The notes under the pieces are model-generated. The model did not search any database, was not told where the DNA came from, and was given only the letters and a program-made list of their open reading frames with translations. The translations under genes were made by a program, and so were the position numbers. This document shows, piece after piece, positions 38,177 through 45,876 of a stretch of DNA of 64,000 nt (position 1 is the stretch's first letter; each line of letters starts with the position of its first letter). The stretch comes from Streptomyces xanthophaeus (GTDB lineage: Bacteria > Actinomycetota > Actinomycetes > Streptomycetales > Streptomycetaceae): positions 6,983,001-7,047,000 of the forward strand of contig NZ_CP076543.1 in NCBI RefSeq assembly GCF_030440515.1, given 5' to 3'.

Positions 38177-38818
38177 TCAGCTCTTGCCGAGGAGGGTGTT
38201 CATACGGGCGATCTCCGCGCTCTGGGACGTGATGATCGCTGCGGCCATGTCCTTGGCGGGCCCGTACGCGCCGTCGGTCTGCTCGGTCTTCGCCATGGCG
38301 ACGGCGCCTTCGTGGTGCTTGACCATCATCCGGAGGAAGGCGGTGTCGAACGCCTTGCCGGAAGAGGCCGTGAGCTGCTGCATCTCCTCGGCGGCCATCA
38401 TGCCGGACATGTCGTGTCCGCCGTGGTCCCCGCCCGCGGCCGGGATCTTCTCGCCCCAGGAGGTCAGCCAGCCGGAGAGGGTCACGATCTCCGGATCCTG
38501 GGCCTTCCTGACCTCCTCCGCGAGCTTCTTCACCTCGGCGGACTCCGCGCGGGACGCGGCGAGGCCGGCCATCTCGACGGCCTGCCGGTGGTGGGGGATC
38601 ATCCCCTGGGCGAAGACGGTGTCGGCGGCATTGTGGTCGCCCTGCCGGGCCGGGGCGGACGCGGACGGCGAGGCCGAGGAGCCGTGCTCGTCGTGGGCCG
38701 AGCCCGATCCGGAGCCGGAGTCGTCGCCGTTGCCGCCGCAGGCGGCGAGGACGAGTGCGGCGGTGGCGGCCGCGGCCACGGACGTGGCGCGGCGGATCAG
38801 GGAACGCTTGCTGGTCAT
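38177..38818 (-). CDS. DUF305 lipoprotein
   Basis: 213 residues. The lipoprotein signal ends in LVLAAC; a Ser/Gly/His linker follows (SGSGSGSAHDEHGSS). Two DUF305 halves each carry a His pair: GMIPHHRQAVEMAG and FLRMMVKHHEGAVAMA, plus GGDHGGHDMSGMM between them. Ferritin-like four-helix DUF305 proteins bind metals, some with roles in copper handling; the His/Met-rich pattern here suits that but is not proof. It is downstream of a DUF6153 gene on the same strand (77-bp gap), a pairing suggesting shared expression. Confidence 0.85.
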   Translation of the reverse strand: MTSKRSLIRRATSVAAAATAALVLAACGGNGDDSGSGSGSAHDEHGSSASPSASAPARQGDHNAADTVFAQGMIPHHRQAVEMAGLAASRAESAEVKKLAEEVRKAQDPEIVTLSGWLTSWGEKIPAAGGDHGGHDMSGMMAAEEMQQLTASSGKAFDTAFLRMMVKHHEGAVAMAKTEQTDGAYGPAKDMAAAIITSQSAEIARMNTLLGKS

Positions 38819-38895
38819 GGTGCTGCTCCTGCGGTGAGGACACGCGCGCGTCGGGGCGTGCCGGGGTAGGGACCGGTCCGAGTGCTCGGGCCGCC

Positions 38896-39345
38896 CTATA
38901 TGCGCAGGAGTTGCAGTTCACTCAGGGACGGTGGCGCGCGTCCGCCGACCGCATCGCTCACGCCGGTCCCGGCACCGAGGACCGGGACGTCCGCGACCCC
39001 GCCCGGGGCGGCGGCCGGGGAGGGCAGGACGGGCGCGCCCGCCGTACCCGTGGCGGCGCAGGTCGCATCCGCGTGCTCAATGTGCCCGCCGCTTCCGTCG
39101 CCGGCCGGCCCATCGGCCCGTACGGCCGGGTCGTGCCGCACCGTGTGCTCGCCGGCGGCAGGCATGCCGTGCGCGACGGCGGCCCCATGGGCGGCGGCCG
39201 CGCACCCGGGTGCGTCGGCGGAAGCCGCAACGGCGCCCGGACCCAGGCCGTGCATGGCCACGAGGCCCACCAGCACGGCCAGGACCAGCAGGAGGTAGGA
39301 GCGCAGCACGAGGGGCTTCCCCGCGCGCCTCGCCTGCTGATCCAT
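38896..39345 (-). CDS. DUF6153-like small membrane protein
   Basis: 149 residues starting MDQQARRAG. One N-terminal transmembrane helix (SYLLLVLAVLVGLVAMHGLG) precedes an Ala/His/Gly-rich exported segment containing AHGAAVAHGMPAAGEH and HIEHADATCAA. Architecture and position beside DUF305 fit DUF6153. The spread His/Met/Cys suggest metal contact, unproven. The ATG at 39345 lacks a strong ribosome binding site; an upstream in-frame start would add 16 residues. Confidence 0.7.
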   Translation of the reverse strand: MDQQARRAGKPLVLRSYLLLVLAVLVGLVAMHGLGPGAVAASADAPGCAAAAHGAAVAHGMPAAGEHTVRHDPAVRADGPAGDGSGGHIEHADATCAATGTAGAPVLPSPAAAPGGVADVPVLGAGTGVSDAVGGRAPPSLSELQLLRI

Positions 39346-39422
39346 ACCGGCATCGTAGGCGCCCCCCGCGCCCAGGGCGAAGCCGGGCCGCACTTGCCGT
39401 CCTCCGAAGAGATGCCCACGGG

Positions 39423-39463
39423 GACGCCGTTCGGCAGGTCGCTGCGACCTGCCGAACGGCGTC
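39423..39463. terminator. Strong hairpin downstream of the ThDP-enzyme gene
   Basis: Twenty-base arms (beginning GACGCCGTTC and ending GAACGGCGTC) are perfectly complementary around a single T; in practice an ~18-bp stem. It lies 50 bp beyond the minus-strand stop at 39514 and ends the three-gene operon. Confidence 0.8.
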
Positions 39464-39513
39464 TGCGGGCCCCGCCCCTGAGTCCGCCCGGCCGGCCGGA
39501 CACCCCCTGGCCG

Positions 39514-41220
39514 TCAGTCCCGCAGGCGTGCTTCGACGGTCTCGACGAGACCGTCGATCACGCCGTCCGGCGACGGGCTGTAGTGCGGCACGGCCCAGCG
39601 CGTGATGCTCGCGTCGATGAGCGAGGGCCGGCCGGAGGACAGGGCCGCGCGGAACGCCTCCTCGAACTCCTCCAGCGTCTCCACCCGGTACCCGTCCGCG
39701 CCGCACGCGCGGGCGTACGCGGCGAAGTCCGGGTTCCGGAACTCGACCAGAGCGGATTCGGCGTACGTGACCAGCTGGAAGAGCTTGATCAGTTTGAACT
39801 CCCCGTCGTTGAAGATGACCCAGATGACGGGGATCTCGTGCTCGACGGCGGTCATCAGCTCGAACCCGGACAGCGAGTAGCAGCCGTCGCCGCACCCGAC
39901 GACGACGGTCCGGTCCGGGTGGGCGACCTTCAGGCCGATGGCTCCGTTGACGTGCCCGGCCATCGGCCCGAAAGAGCCCGCCTTGCGGAAGTTCTGCCCC
40001 TGTTCGAGTTCCACGTAGTACCCGAGCCACGCGAGATGGGCGCCCGCGTCCGCGAGCAGGACACCCCCGGGCGGCAGCATGCGCCCGATCGACTGCGCGA
40101 GTTCCCCGGGGTGGATCTTCCCCGGCAGGTGGTGGATCCTGCGGGCCTCGTAGTCCCGGCCGTCGACCTCGACCGCAGGGACCTCGCCGACCAGCCGCTC
40201 CAGCTCGTCCGCCAGGGCGGCCACGGCGGGACGCGCATCGGACAACAGGGTGTGGTCGGGCCGGTAGGCCTTGTGGAACTCGCCCTCGGAGATGTTCACA
40301 TGGATGAGCAGCTTGTTCTCGAACAGGTCCGCGCGGTAGTTGAAGGTGGCGTGCTGGTTGAGGGAATTGCCCACGCACAGCACGACGTCGGCCTCACGGA
40401 AGGCCTTCCACGCACTGGAATGGCCGCTGTCGGCGAAGACGCCCACGGAGAGCGGGTGCCCCTCCGACACGATGCCCTTGCCGTCCAAGGTGGTGAGCAG
40501 CGGGATCTGGAACCGCTCGATCAGGCGCTGGACCTCGGGTCCCGCCCCGCTGCGCACCGCACCGAATCCGACGAGTGCCACGATGCGCTTGCGCCGCGCC
40601 AGGGCGTCCGCCAGGACCGCCGCGATCTCCGCCACCCGCGCCGGGTCCGGCAGCACCGGCCGTACGTCGAGTCCGAGCGGGCGGAAGTCCGTCACCTCGA
40701 CACCGCGGTGGGTCAGGTCCTCGGGCACGTGGATGTGCACGGGACCGGGCCTGCCCTCGAACGCGGTGTTGACCGCCTCCTCAAGGACGTCGCAGGTGTC
40801 GGCGATGTCGGTGAGCAGGAAGGACTTCTTGGTCGTGGCCGCGAACATGGCCTGGGAATCGGGCGTGCGGTTCAGCCCCGACGTCTCGTTGAGCGAGCCC
40901 CATCCGCGCCACTGCGTGTTCGCGTACCCCGAGACCGCGAGGACCGGATAGGAGTCGGACAGGGCCACGGCCAGCCCCGAGAACAGGTTGAACGCGCCCG
41001 GTCCGGCGGTCGCGAAGCAGAAGCCCAGCCGGTCGGTGTACATGGCGTATCCGCAGGCCATGAACGACGCGGCCTGCTCGTGCCGGGTGATGATCGGCCG
41101 GATCAGCTGCGAATGCTTCAGTGCCAGCATCAGACCGGCCGCGTTCTCCCCGGCACCGCCGAAGGCCGCCCGTACGCCGATGCCTTCCAGCCCCTTGACG
41201 ATGGCCTCGTAGACTCTCAC
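39514..41220 (-). CDS. Thiamine-diphosphate-dependent enzyme, acetolactate-synthase-like
   Basis: 568 residues of the ThDP decarboxylase/lyase superfamily. The N-terminal Pyr domain has the activating Glu in ITRHEQAASFMA. The central domain contains LVGFGAVRSG. The C-terminal PP domain has the metal/ThDP motif GCGDGCYSLSGFELMTAVEH ending in VIFNDGEF, with Asp in place of the second Asn. The family includes acetolactate synthase, benzaldehyde lyase, oxalyl-CoA decarboxylase and 2-hydroxyacyl-CoA lyase. Its reaction cannot be read from sequence. Third gene after the catalase-dioxygenase and nitroreductase-like genes, so a role in cleaving a 2-oxygenated fatty acid is an attractive guess. GTG start with GAGGGAGA upstream. 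Confidence 0.85.
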   Translation of the reverse strand: MRVYEAIVKGLEGIGVRAAFGGAGENAAGLMLALKHSQLIRPIITRHEQAASFMACGYAMYTDRLGFCFATAGPGAFNLFSGLAVALSDSYPVLAVSGYANTQWRGWGSLNETSGLNRTPDSQAMFAATTKKSFLLTDIADTCDVLEEAVNTAFEGRPGPVHIHVPEDLTHRGVEVTDFRPLGLDVRPVLPDPARVAEIAAVLADALARRKRIVALVGFGAVRSGAGPEVQRLIERFQIPLLTTLDGKGIVSEGHPLSVGVFADSGHSSAWKAFREADVVLCVGNSLNQHATFNYRADLFENKLLIHVNISEGEFHKAYRPDHTLLSDARPAVAALADELERLVGEVPAVEVDGRDYEARRIHHLPGKIHPGELAQSIGRMLPPGGVLLADAGAHLAWLGYYVELEQGQNFRKAGSFGPMAGHVNGAIGLKVAHPDRTVVVGCGDGCYSLSGFELMTAVEHEIPVIWVIFNDGEFKLIKLFQLVTYAESALVEFRNPDFAAYARACGADGYRVETLEEFEEAFRAALSSGRPSLIDASITRWAVPHYSPSPDGVIDGLVETVEARLRD

Positions 41221-41228
41221 CGGATCTC

Positions 41229-41260
41229 CCTCACGGCCTCATGCCCTCACGGCCTCATGC
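41229..41260. repeat. Two tandem copies of a 16-bp unit
   Basis: CCTCACGGCCTCATGC occurs twice in a row, with a partial third copy (CCTCATGGC). It lies in the 58-bp gap between two minus-strand operon genes. Confidence 0.8.
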
Positions 41261-41278
41261 CCTCATGGCGTCGTCGCC

Positions 41279-42652
41279 TCATCCGTCCCAGCGCACGGCG
41301 TGCCGGCGGTGGGCGTCGGTCAGGCCGTTGCGGAAGAAGCGCTCGTAGTACTCGGACTCGACGTGGTGGGCCTGCAGCCAGATGCCCGGGACGTGGATGG
41401 CGTCGGTGTGTGCGGGGAAGCGCCCGTGGGTCTCGTGGATGTACACGCAGACGTCCCGCGCGCATTCGACCACCTGGCGGTCGTACTCACTGGCCTCGGA
41501 GAGGTACCGCTGCGCGTAGTCGTCCTTGTAGATGCGGGCGAAGAGGTCCTTGTCGCTGTAAATGCCCCGCTCCCCGAACTTCGCGCGGACGACGGCGTCC
41601 ACGGCTTCGTGCATCGACGGGTAGTTGGGCGGGCAGGCACTCTTGATGAGGTGTTCCCCGCCGGCCCGCAGCCCCACCGGGTGGGAGCGCAGCCCGGCGT
41701 ACTTCGGCAGCGGTACCTGCCAGCGCAGGATGTCGGCGGGGCGGAACCGCGGCGTGGCGAAGTCGAAGCCCAGCATGCGGCCGTACGCGCGGGAGAACTT
41801 CGGGTCGCCCAGCATGATCTGGGGGCTGATCGACGCGTGGATCCAGGCGCCGAGTCCCATGGCGTCCGCGGCCAGCATCATGTTCTGCAGCAGCAGGTCG
41901 GCCTCGATCTGGGTGCGCATCGGCCCCAGGGAACCGAGCGGCAGTTTGACGGCGGGGTTGAGGAAGCCGCTGCGCACCCACTTCCGTACCCCGGCCGGGC
42001 GGTAGAAGTTGCGGTCGTCGACGAAGGTGGGCCGGGCCCCCTCGGGCTGGGTGAGCAGGTACATCAGTGCGTTGACGTACTGGTGGGAGAGGTCGACCAC
42101 CGGCAGGAAGAGGGTCGTGCCCGGGAGGTTGGACAGGAACCGGTTGGAGTCCAGGTACGCCGGGAAGTCGCGCATCCCCGCGGCGACGTCCAGGCGGTGG
42201 TCCAGCACCCGCACCTTCGAGAGGCGTGCGCGTTCGATGAGCGTGTCGGGTCCGAAGGCGCGGTCCGGGTCGGGCGGCAGTTTCCTCAGGTAGTACGTGC
42301 CCGTGTCGTTGATCATGAAGAAGTGGGTGGCCTGCGCGTTGTCGGGGCTGCCCGCGGTCCGGCCCGTCATGTTCAGGTTCGGCTTGGCCATGATCGGCTG
42401 GTGGTCGCGGGGGTCCTCGAAGGGCCGGTCGGGCATGGTGAGGCCCGAGGAGCCGGTGAGGGCGATGAGCACCGCCTCTTCGAGCTCGCCCAGCGGCTGC
42501 GGCCGGTGCGGCGAGTCGTAGCTCATCGATCCGGCCGGCACGGACGCGCCCCTGCTGACCCGGTGGGTGCGCCGCTCGAAGAGCGTCTGCCACAGGGGAC
42601 GGGACAGCAGGTCCTCCAGGCCGGGGTGGCCCGCGTTCTCGGATGTGGACAT
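41279..42652 (-). CDS. Uncharacterised protein with nitroreductase-like segments
   Basis: 457 residues, soluble, no signal. An early segment (LFERRTHRVSRGASVPAGSM) and DLLLQNMMLAADAMGLGAWIH in the middle recall the nitroreductase fold, in which an R-R-S/T motif and a late helix bind FMN. I cannot confirm FMN binding, and the length exceeds the usual ~200 residues. The C-terminal part (VECARDVCVYIHETHGRFPAH) is unfamiliar. It sits between the peroxidase fusion (13-bp gap, GGGAGAGGG site) and the ThDP enzyme, clearly one operon. It could be a flavin-dependent reductase acting on the peroxidase product, but this is inference. Confidence 0.6.
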   Translation of the reverse strand: MSTSENAGHPGLEDLLSRPLWQTLFERRTHRVSRGASVPAGSMSYDSPHRPQPLGELEEAVLIALTGSSGLTMPDRPFEDPRDHQPIMAKPNLNMTGRTAGSPDNAQATHFFMINDTGTYYLRKLPPDPDRAFGPDTLIERARLSKVRVLDHRLDVAAGMRDFPAYLDSNRFLSNLPGTTLFLPVVDLSHQYVNALMYLLTQPEGARPTFVDDRNFYRPAGVRKWVRSGFLNPAVKLPLGSLGPMRTQIEADLLLQNMMLAADAMGLGAWIHASISPQIMLGDPKFSRAYGRMLGFDFATPRFRPADILRWQVPLPKYAGLRSHPVGLRAGGEHLIKSACPPNYPSMHEAVDAVVRAKFGERGIYSDKDLFARIYKDDYAQRYLSEASEYDRQVVECARDVCVYIHETHGRFPAHTDAIHVPGIWLQAHHVESEYYERFFRNGLTDAHRRHAVRWDG

Positions 42653-42665
42653 GGCCCTCTCCCGC

Positions 42666-45524
42666 TCAGCCGCGGCCGCTGCCGTTCCGGACCGGCGCGA
42701 CCGGGCGCCAGGGTGCGAACGCGCTGGCCCCGCGCGGCAGGATGCCCGCCAGCTCGGGGCAGTGCCGCAGGATGACGCTCGTCATGCCGCCCCGCTCGAT
42801 CCAGTCCATGCCCAGCGGCGTGTAGACCTCCGGCCGGAAGTCGACCGTGAGGAAACGGTCGCTCTGCAGGCGCCGGCTGGCCATCAGGATGAACACGCGG
42901 AAGGCGGTGTCGCTGAAGCCGAAGCCCGTCGGTGGATTCTCGGCGAAGAGCCCCACCATGGTGTCGATGTCGTCCACCGAGCGGTACACGTCCCGCAGCC
43001 GTGCGACCGTCTCCGGATCGGAGGAGAGGTCCTCGAAGTGCCGGATCCGCGGCTTGTGCAGGCCGGCCCGGAAGTCGTTGTAGCGCGGCACTCCGCGGCG
43101 CCGGGTGCGCACCAGGTCGACCACGGAGAGGTCGATCACCTCCCCGTCCCGCTGGAACGCCTGCAGGGCACGCGGGAAGTTGTGCAGGGTGATCGCCCCC
43201 GGGTGGGCGATGCCCAGCGAGTACAGGGAGTTCACCAGCCCGGTCTTGCGGATGAGCGGCTCCGTCGCGGCGCCCTGCAGGGCGGTGAAGTCCAGGGTGT
43301 CGAGCCGGCGGCCGAAGCGGTGGTCGACGAGCTCGTAGTCGTCGGGCAGCAGCGGGTGCATCCGGTAGACGGTGACGAACTCCTCCGTGAGGGAGTACGG
43401 GGCACCGTGGTGGTCGGGCAGGGTCTTCGTGATGCCGTGGCGCCCGTTCGCCTCCAGCAGCCAGACGCCCAGCTGGTCCAGCCAGTTCTTCGGCGGTCCC
43501 TGCCAGTTGGTCTTCATGCCGATGTCGAGCGTCTCGGTGGCGAGGATCGCGGGGGTCCACTCGACCGTGTGGATCTTCGCGATCAGGGCGGACACGATCA
43601 GCCGGGCCGTGTGGTAGACCCGGTCCTCGCCCATGCGCGGATACTCGTGCCGCAGGGCGTCGCACACCGCGTTGTGCTCGCGGGCGAAGAGGGTGTGCAT
43701 GGCGCTCAGGCCGAACCACCAGTTGTCGGTGAACCCCGTGAGCGGGAAGCCGTTCGAGCCGTTCGGCAGGTGTCCCTCCTCCAGCCGCAGGCCGGCGCCG
43801 CCGTCGGGCTCACGCAGCGCCGTCGCGGCGGACCGGTCACCGCCGTAGACCTCCGAGCCGTCCCACCAGTGCGACACGTCGCTGGCGAACACGATCGGCG
43901 GCCGTCCGTCGGGTGTGGGCACCGCCTCGTCCGCGCCGAAGCGCATCACCGTCTCGCGCGGCCCGCCCGGCGTGTTCTGCCAGGTCTCGCCGGGCGGCAG
44001 CGGCACCTCGATGCTCCCGGTGGCCACCGGAAGCCTCTTGTGCTTGACCCAGTCGTGCACCTGGAACTGGATCCACGCGGCGGCGATGATGTTCAGCGAG
44101 GTCGCGGGGATGAACGCCTCACGCCGGAGCAGTTCCCGGCTCACGGTCACCGGGTTGGGCGCGTCGAACCGGTCCGGGCGGTAGACGGGCGGCATGGTCC
44201 GGCCGAACGTCGCCCCGACCGCGCCCATCCGCGGCGCCGACAGATCGTTGTACGAGCCGTCGTAGCTGCGCCTGACCAGCAGCTCCTCGTCGGGCGGTGC
44301 CTCCACCGGACCGGCCTCGGGCGGAGCTTCGTGGGCCTCGGTGTCGATGAGGTTGTGCCGCCGCAGCGTCTGCCGGAAGGCCATCAGGTTGAGCAGACCG
44401 AGCGGGGTCGGCAGCCGGTGCCACGGGACGAAGCGGTTGACCGTGCGGAAGCCTGCCCGCAGCGGTGCCCCGAGCAGGGCGTTGCGGCGCGGCTCGACGG
44501 TCATGAAGCGCCGGCCCAGCCGGTGGGCGCTGCTCGCCTCGTAGGCGGCCTTGCGGGCACGGTTGAGGTTGCCCAGGGGGCGGAACCCCTCCGAGGTGTG
44601 CCACGGGTTGAACGCCAGCAGGTCGACCCGCCCCGCGCCGGCGCGGGCCTCGGCGGTGTGGATGTCCTGGCGCGGGACGGTCAGCGTGGCCACCGGCACG
44701 AGGGGCGCGTCGCTCTCCTTCCACTCGGCCGCACCGTCCTCGACGGGCGTGCGCCGGGCGTCCACGTAGCGCTGCACGCACAGCTCGAAGACGACGTCCG
44801 TCCGGCGCAGCCGCTGCGAGAGCTCGCGCCGCAGGTAGTCGGGATCGGTGCGCGAGGCCTCCGGGGCCGACGGGGCGTCCGCGGCGGGCCGCAGCTGGTA
44901 GCGCACCGGTCCGCGGTCGCCCCACAGGATCGCGCCGCGGCTCCAGTACGTCTCCAGCGCCAGGCTCTGTACCGTGCGCCTGGTTCCCGCGACGATGTTG
45001 TGCCGCATCCGGGTGGCCGTGGGCCAGCCGACCGCCAGGGGCAGCTTGAGGAAGAGGGCGTACCCCTTGCGCAGCCGCGAGTCGGCACCTGCCATGGCCT
45101 TGGCGAAGGCGACGAACTCGCGTGCGTCGCGGGCGTGGGAGACCGGGAAGCTCGTCATCAGCAGATCGTGGGTCTCACCGGGGCCCACCTCGACGCGCAG
45201 CGCCGCCCCGCGCAGATCGGGCGCGAAGTCCGGCTGACGGGCCCCGCTCGCGTTGGACAGCCGGACCGTGACCGGGTACTCGGCCCCGGGCACGGCGAAT
45301 CCCGCCCGCAGTGCCTCCGGCAGGTCCTCGCGGAACCTCAGCCGGGCGTTCTCCACGCCGAGGACCGCCTTGGCGTGGAAGGTCCGGTCGACGGCGGCGG
45401 CGCCGCTGCGTCTCTTCACCTTGAGCTGCACCCGCAGCAGCTCACGCGCCAGCCGCTCGAAGACCAGCCGCTCGGCCTCCGGGCTGCCGCCGGCGTAGCG
45501 CTCGTACTGTTCGACCTCGTCCAT
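42666..45524 (-). CDS. Catalase-like domain fused to alpha-dioxygenase/cyclooxygenase-type heme peroxidase
   Basis: 952 residues with two heme domains. Residues ~30-345 resemble catalase or catalase-related allene oxide synthase: distal His50 in DRTFHAKA and proximal Tyr328 in RKAAYEASSAHRLG, matching the catalase R-x3-Y pattern. Residues ~390-930 resemble animal heme peroxidases of the cyclooxygenase/alpha-dioxygenase/linoleate diol synthase group: distal His490 in FQVHDW, and YRMHPLLPD with Tyr720 and His723 where cyclooxygenase has its radical Tyr and proximal His. Such enzymes oxygenate fatty acids to hydroperoxides; a catalase-like partner could transform the hydroperoxide. First gene of a three-gene operon. 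The ATG at 45524 has AAGAGG upstream. Both sites look intact; activity inferred. Confidence 0.82.
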   Translation of the reverse strand: MDEVEQYERYAGGSPEAERLVFERLARELLRVQLKVKRRSGAAAVDRTFHAKAVLGVENARLRFREDLPEALRAGFAVPGAEYPVTVRLSNASGARQPDFAPDLRGAALRVEVGPGETHDLLMTSFPVSHARDAREFVAFAKAMAGADSRLRKGYALFLKLPLAVGWPTATRMRHNIVAGTRRTVQSLALETYWSRGAILWGDRGPVRYQLRPAADAPSAPEASRTDPDYLRRELSQRLRRTDVVFELCVQRYVDARRTPVEDGAAEWKESDAPLVPVATLTVPRQDIHTAEARAGAGRVDLLAFNPWHTSEGFRPLGNLNRARKAAYEASSAHRLGRRFMTVEPRRNALLGAPLRAGFRTVNRFVPWHRLPTPLGLLNLMAFRQTLRRHNLIDTEAHEAPPEAGPVEAPPDEELLVRRSYDGSYNDLSAPRMGAVGATFGRTMPPVYRPDRFDAPNPVTVSRELLRREAFIPATSLNIIAAAWIQFQVHDWVKHKRLPVATGSIEVPLPPGETWQNTPGGPRETVMRFGADEAVPTPDGRPPIVFASDVSHWWDGSEVYGGDRSAATALREPDGGAGLRLEEGHLPNGSNGFPLTGFTDNWWFGLSAMHTLFAREHNAVCDALRHEYPRMGEDRVYHTARLIVSALIAKIHTVEWTPAILATETLDIGMKTNWQGPPKNWLDQLGVWLLEANGRHGITKTLPDHHGAPYSLTEEFVTVYRMHPLLPDDYELVDHRFGRRLDTLDFTALQGAATEPLIRKTGLVNSLYSLGIAHPGAITLHNFPRALQAFQRDGEVIDLSVVDLVRTRRRGVPRYNDFRAGLHKPRIRHFEDLSSDPETVARLRDVYRSVDDIDTMVGLFAENPPTGFGFSDTAFRVFILMASRRLQSDRFLTVDFRPEVYTPLGMDWIERGGMTSVILRHCPELAGILPRGASAFAPWRPVAPVRNGSGRG

Positions 45525-45876
45525 GCGAGCCTCTTCCCGGAGGGGATTCTTCCGTGCACTCCTCACGACGCTGCCTCAGCTCGGGGCCGCTGTCGTGCGG
45601 AGCGGGGCAGACAGGCGAACGCCCCGCGGAACGGCGCAGTGATCCCGGGGCCGTGGAGCAGCAGGGTGCGGGGCGGCCCGTCCCCACCCGTCCGGCGCAG
45701 CGCTCCGGAATCTTCTGCGTCGGAGCGCCGTCGCCCCGGCGACCGGGAACGGTGCGTGCGCTTCGCTCCGCTTGGCGGAGCCGTGGCCGCACCCGTTGTT
45801 GTTGCGGCACCGAGGCGCATGTCCGCCTTCTGGAGGGCGTCGGCACACCCGCCGGCACACCCTCAGGAACAGAACG
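45525..45876. other. Divergent intergenic region (352 bp)
   Basis: Lies between the peroxidase operon (minus) and the trypsin-hydrolase gene (plus), so it should hold both promoters. A seven-base inverted repeat GCTCCGC-TTG-GCGGAGC occurs at 45765-45781. I see no gene, no clear -10/-35 pair and no known operator. Confidence 0.45.
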
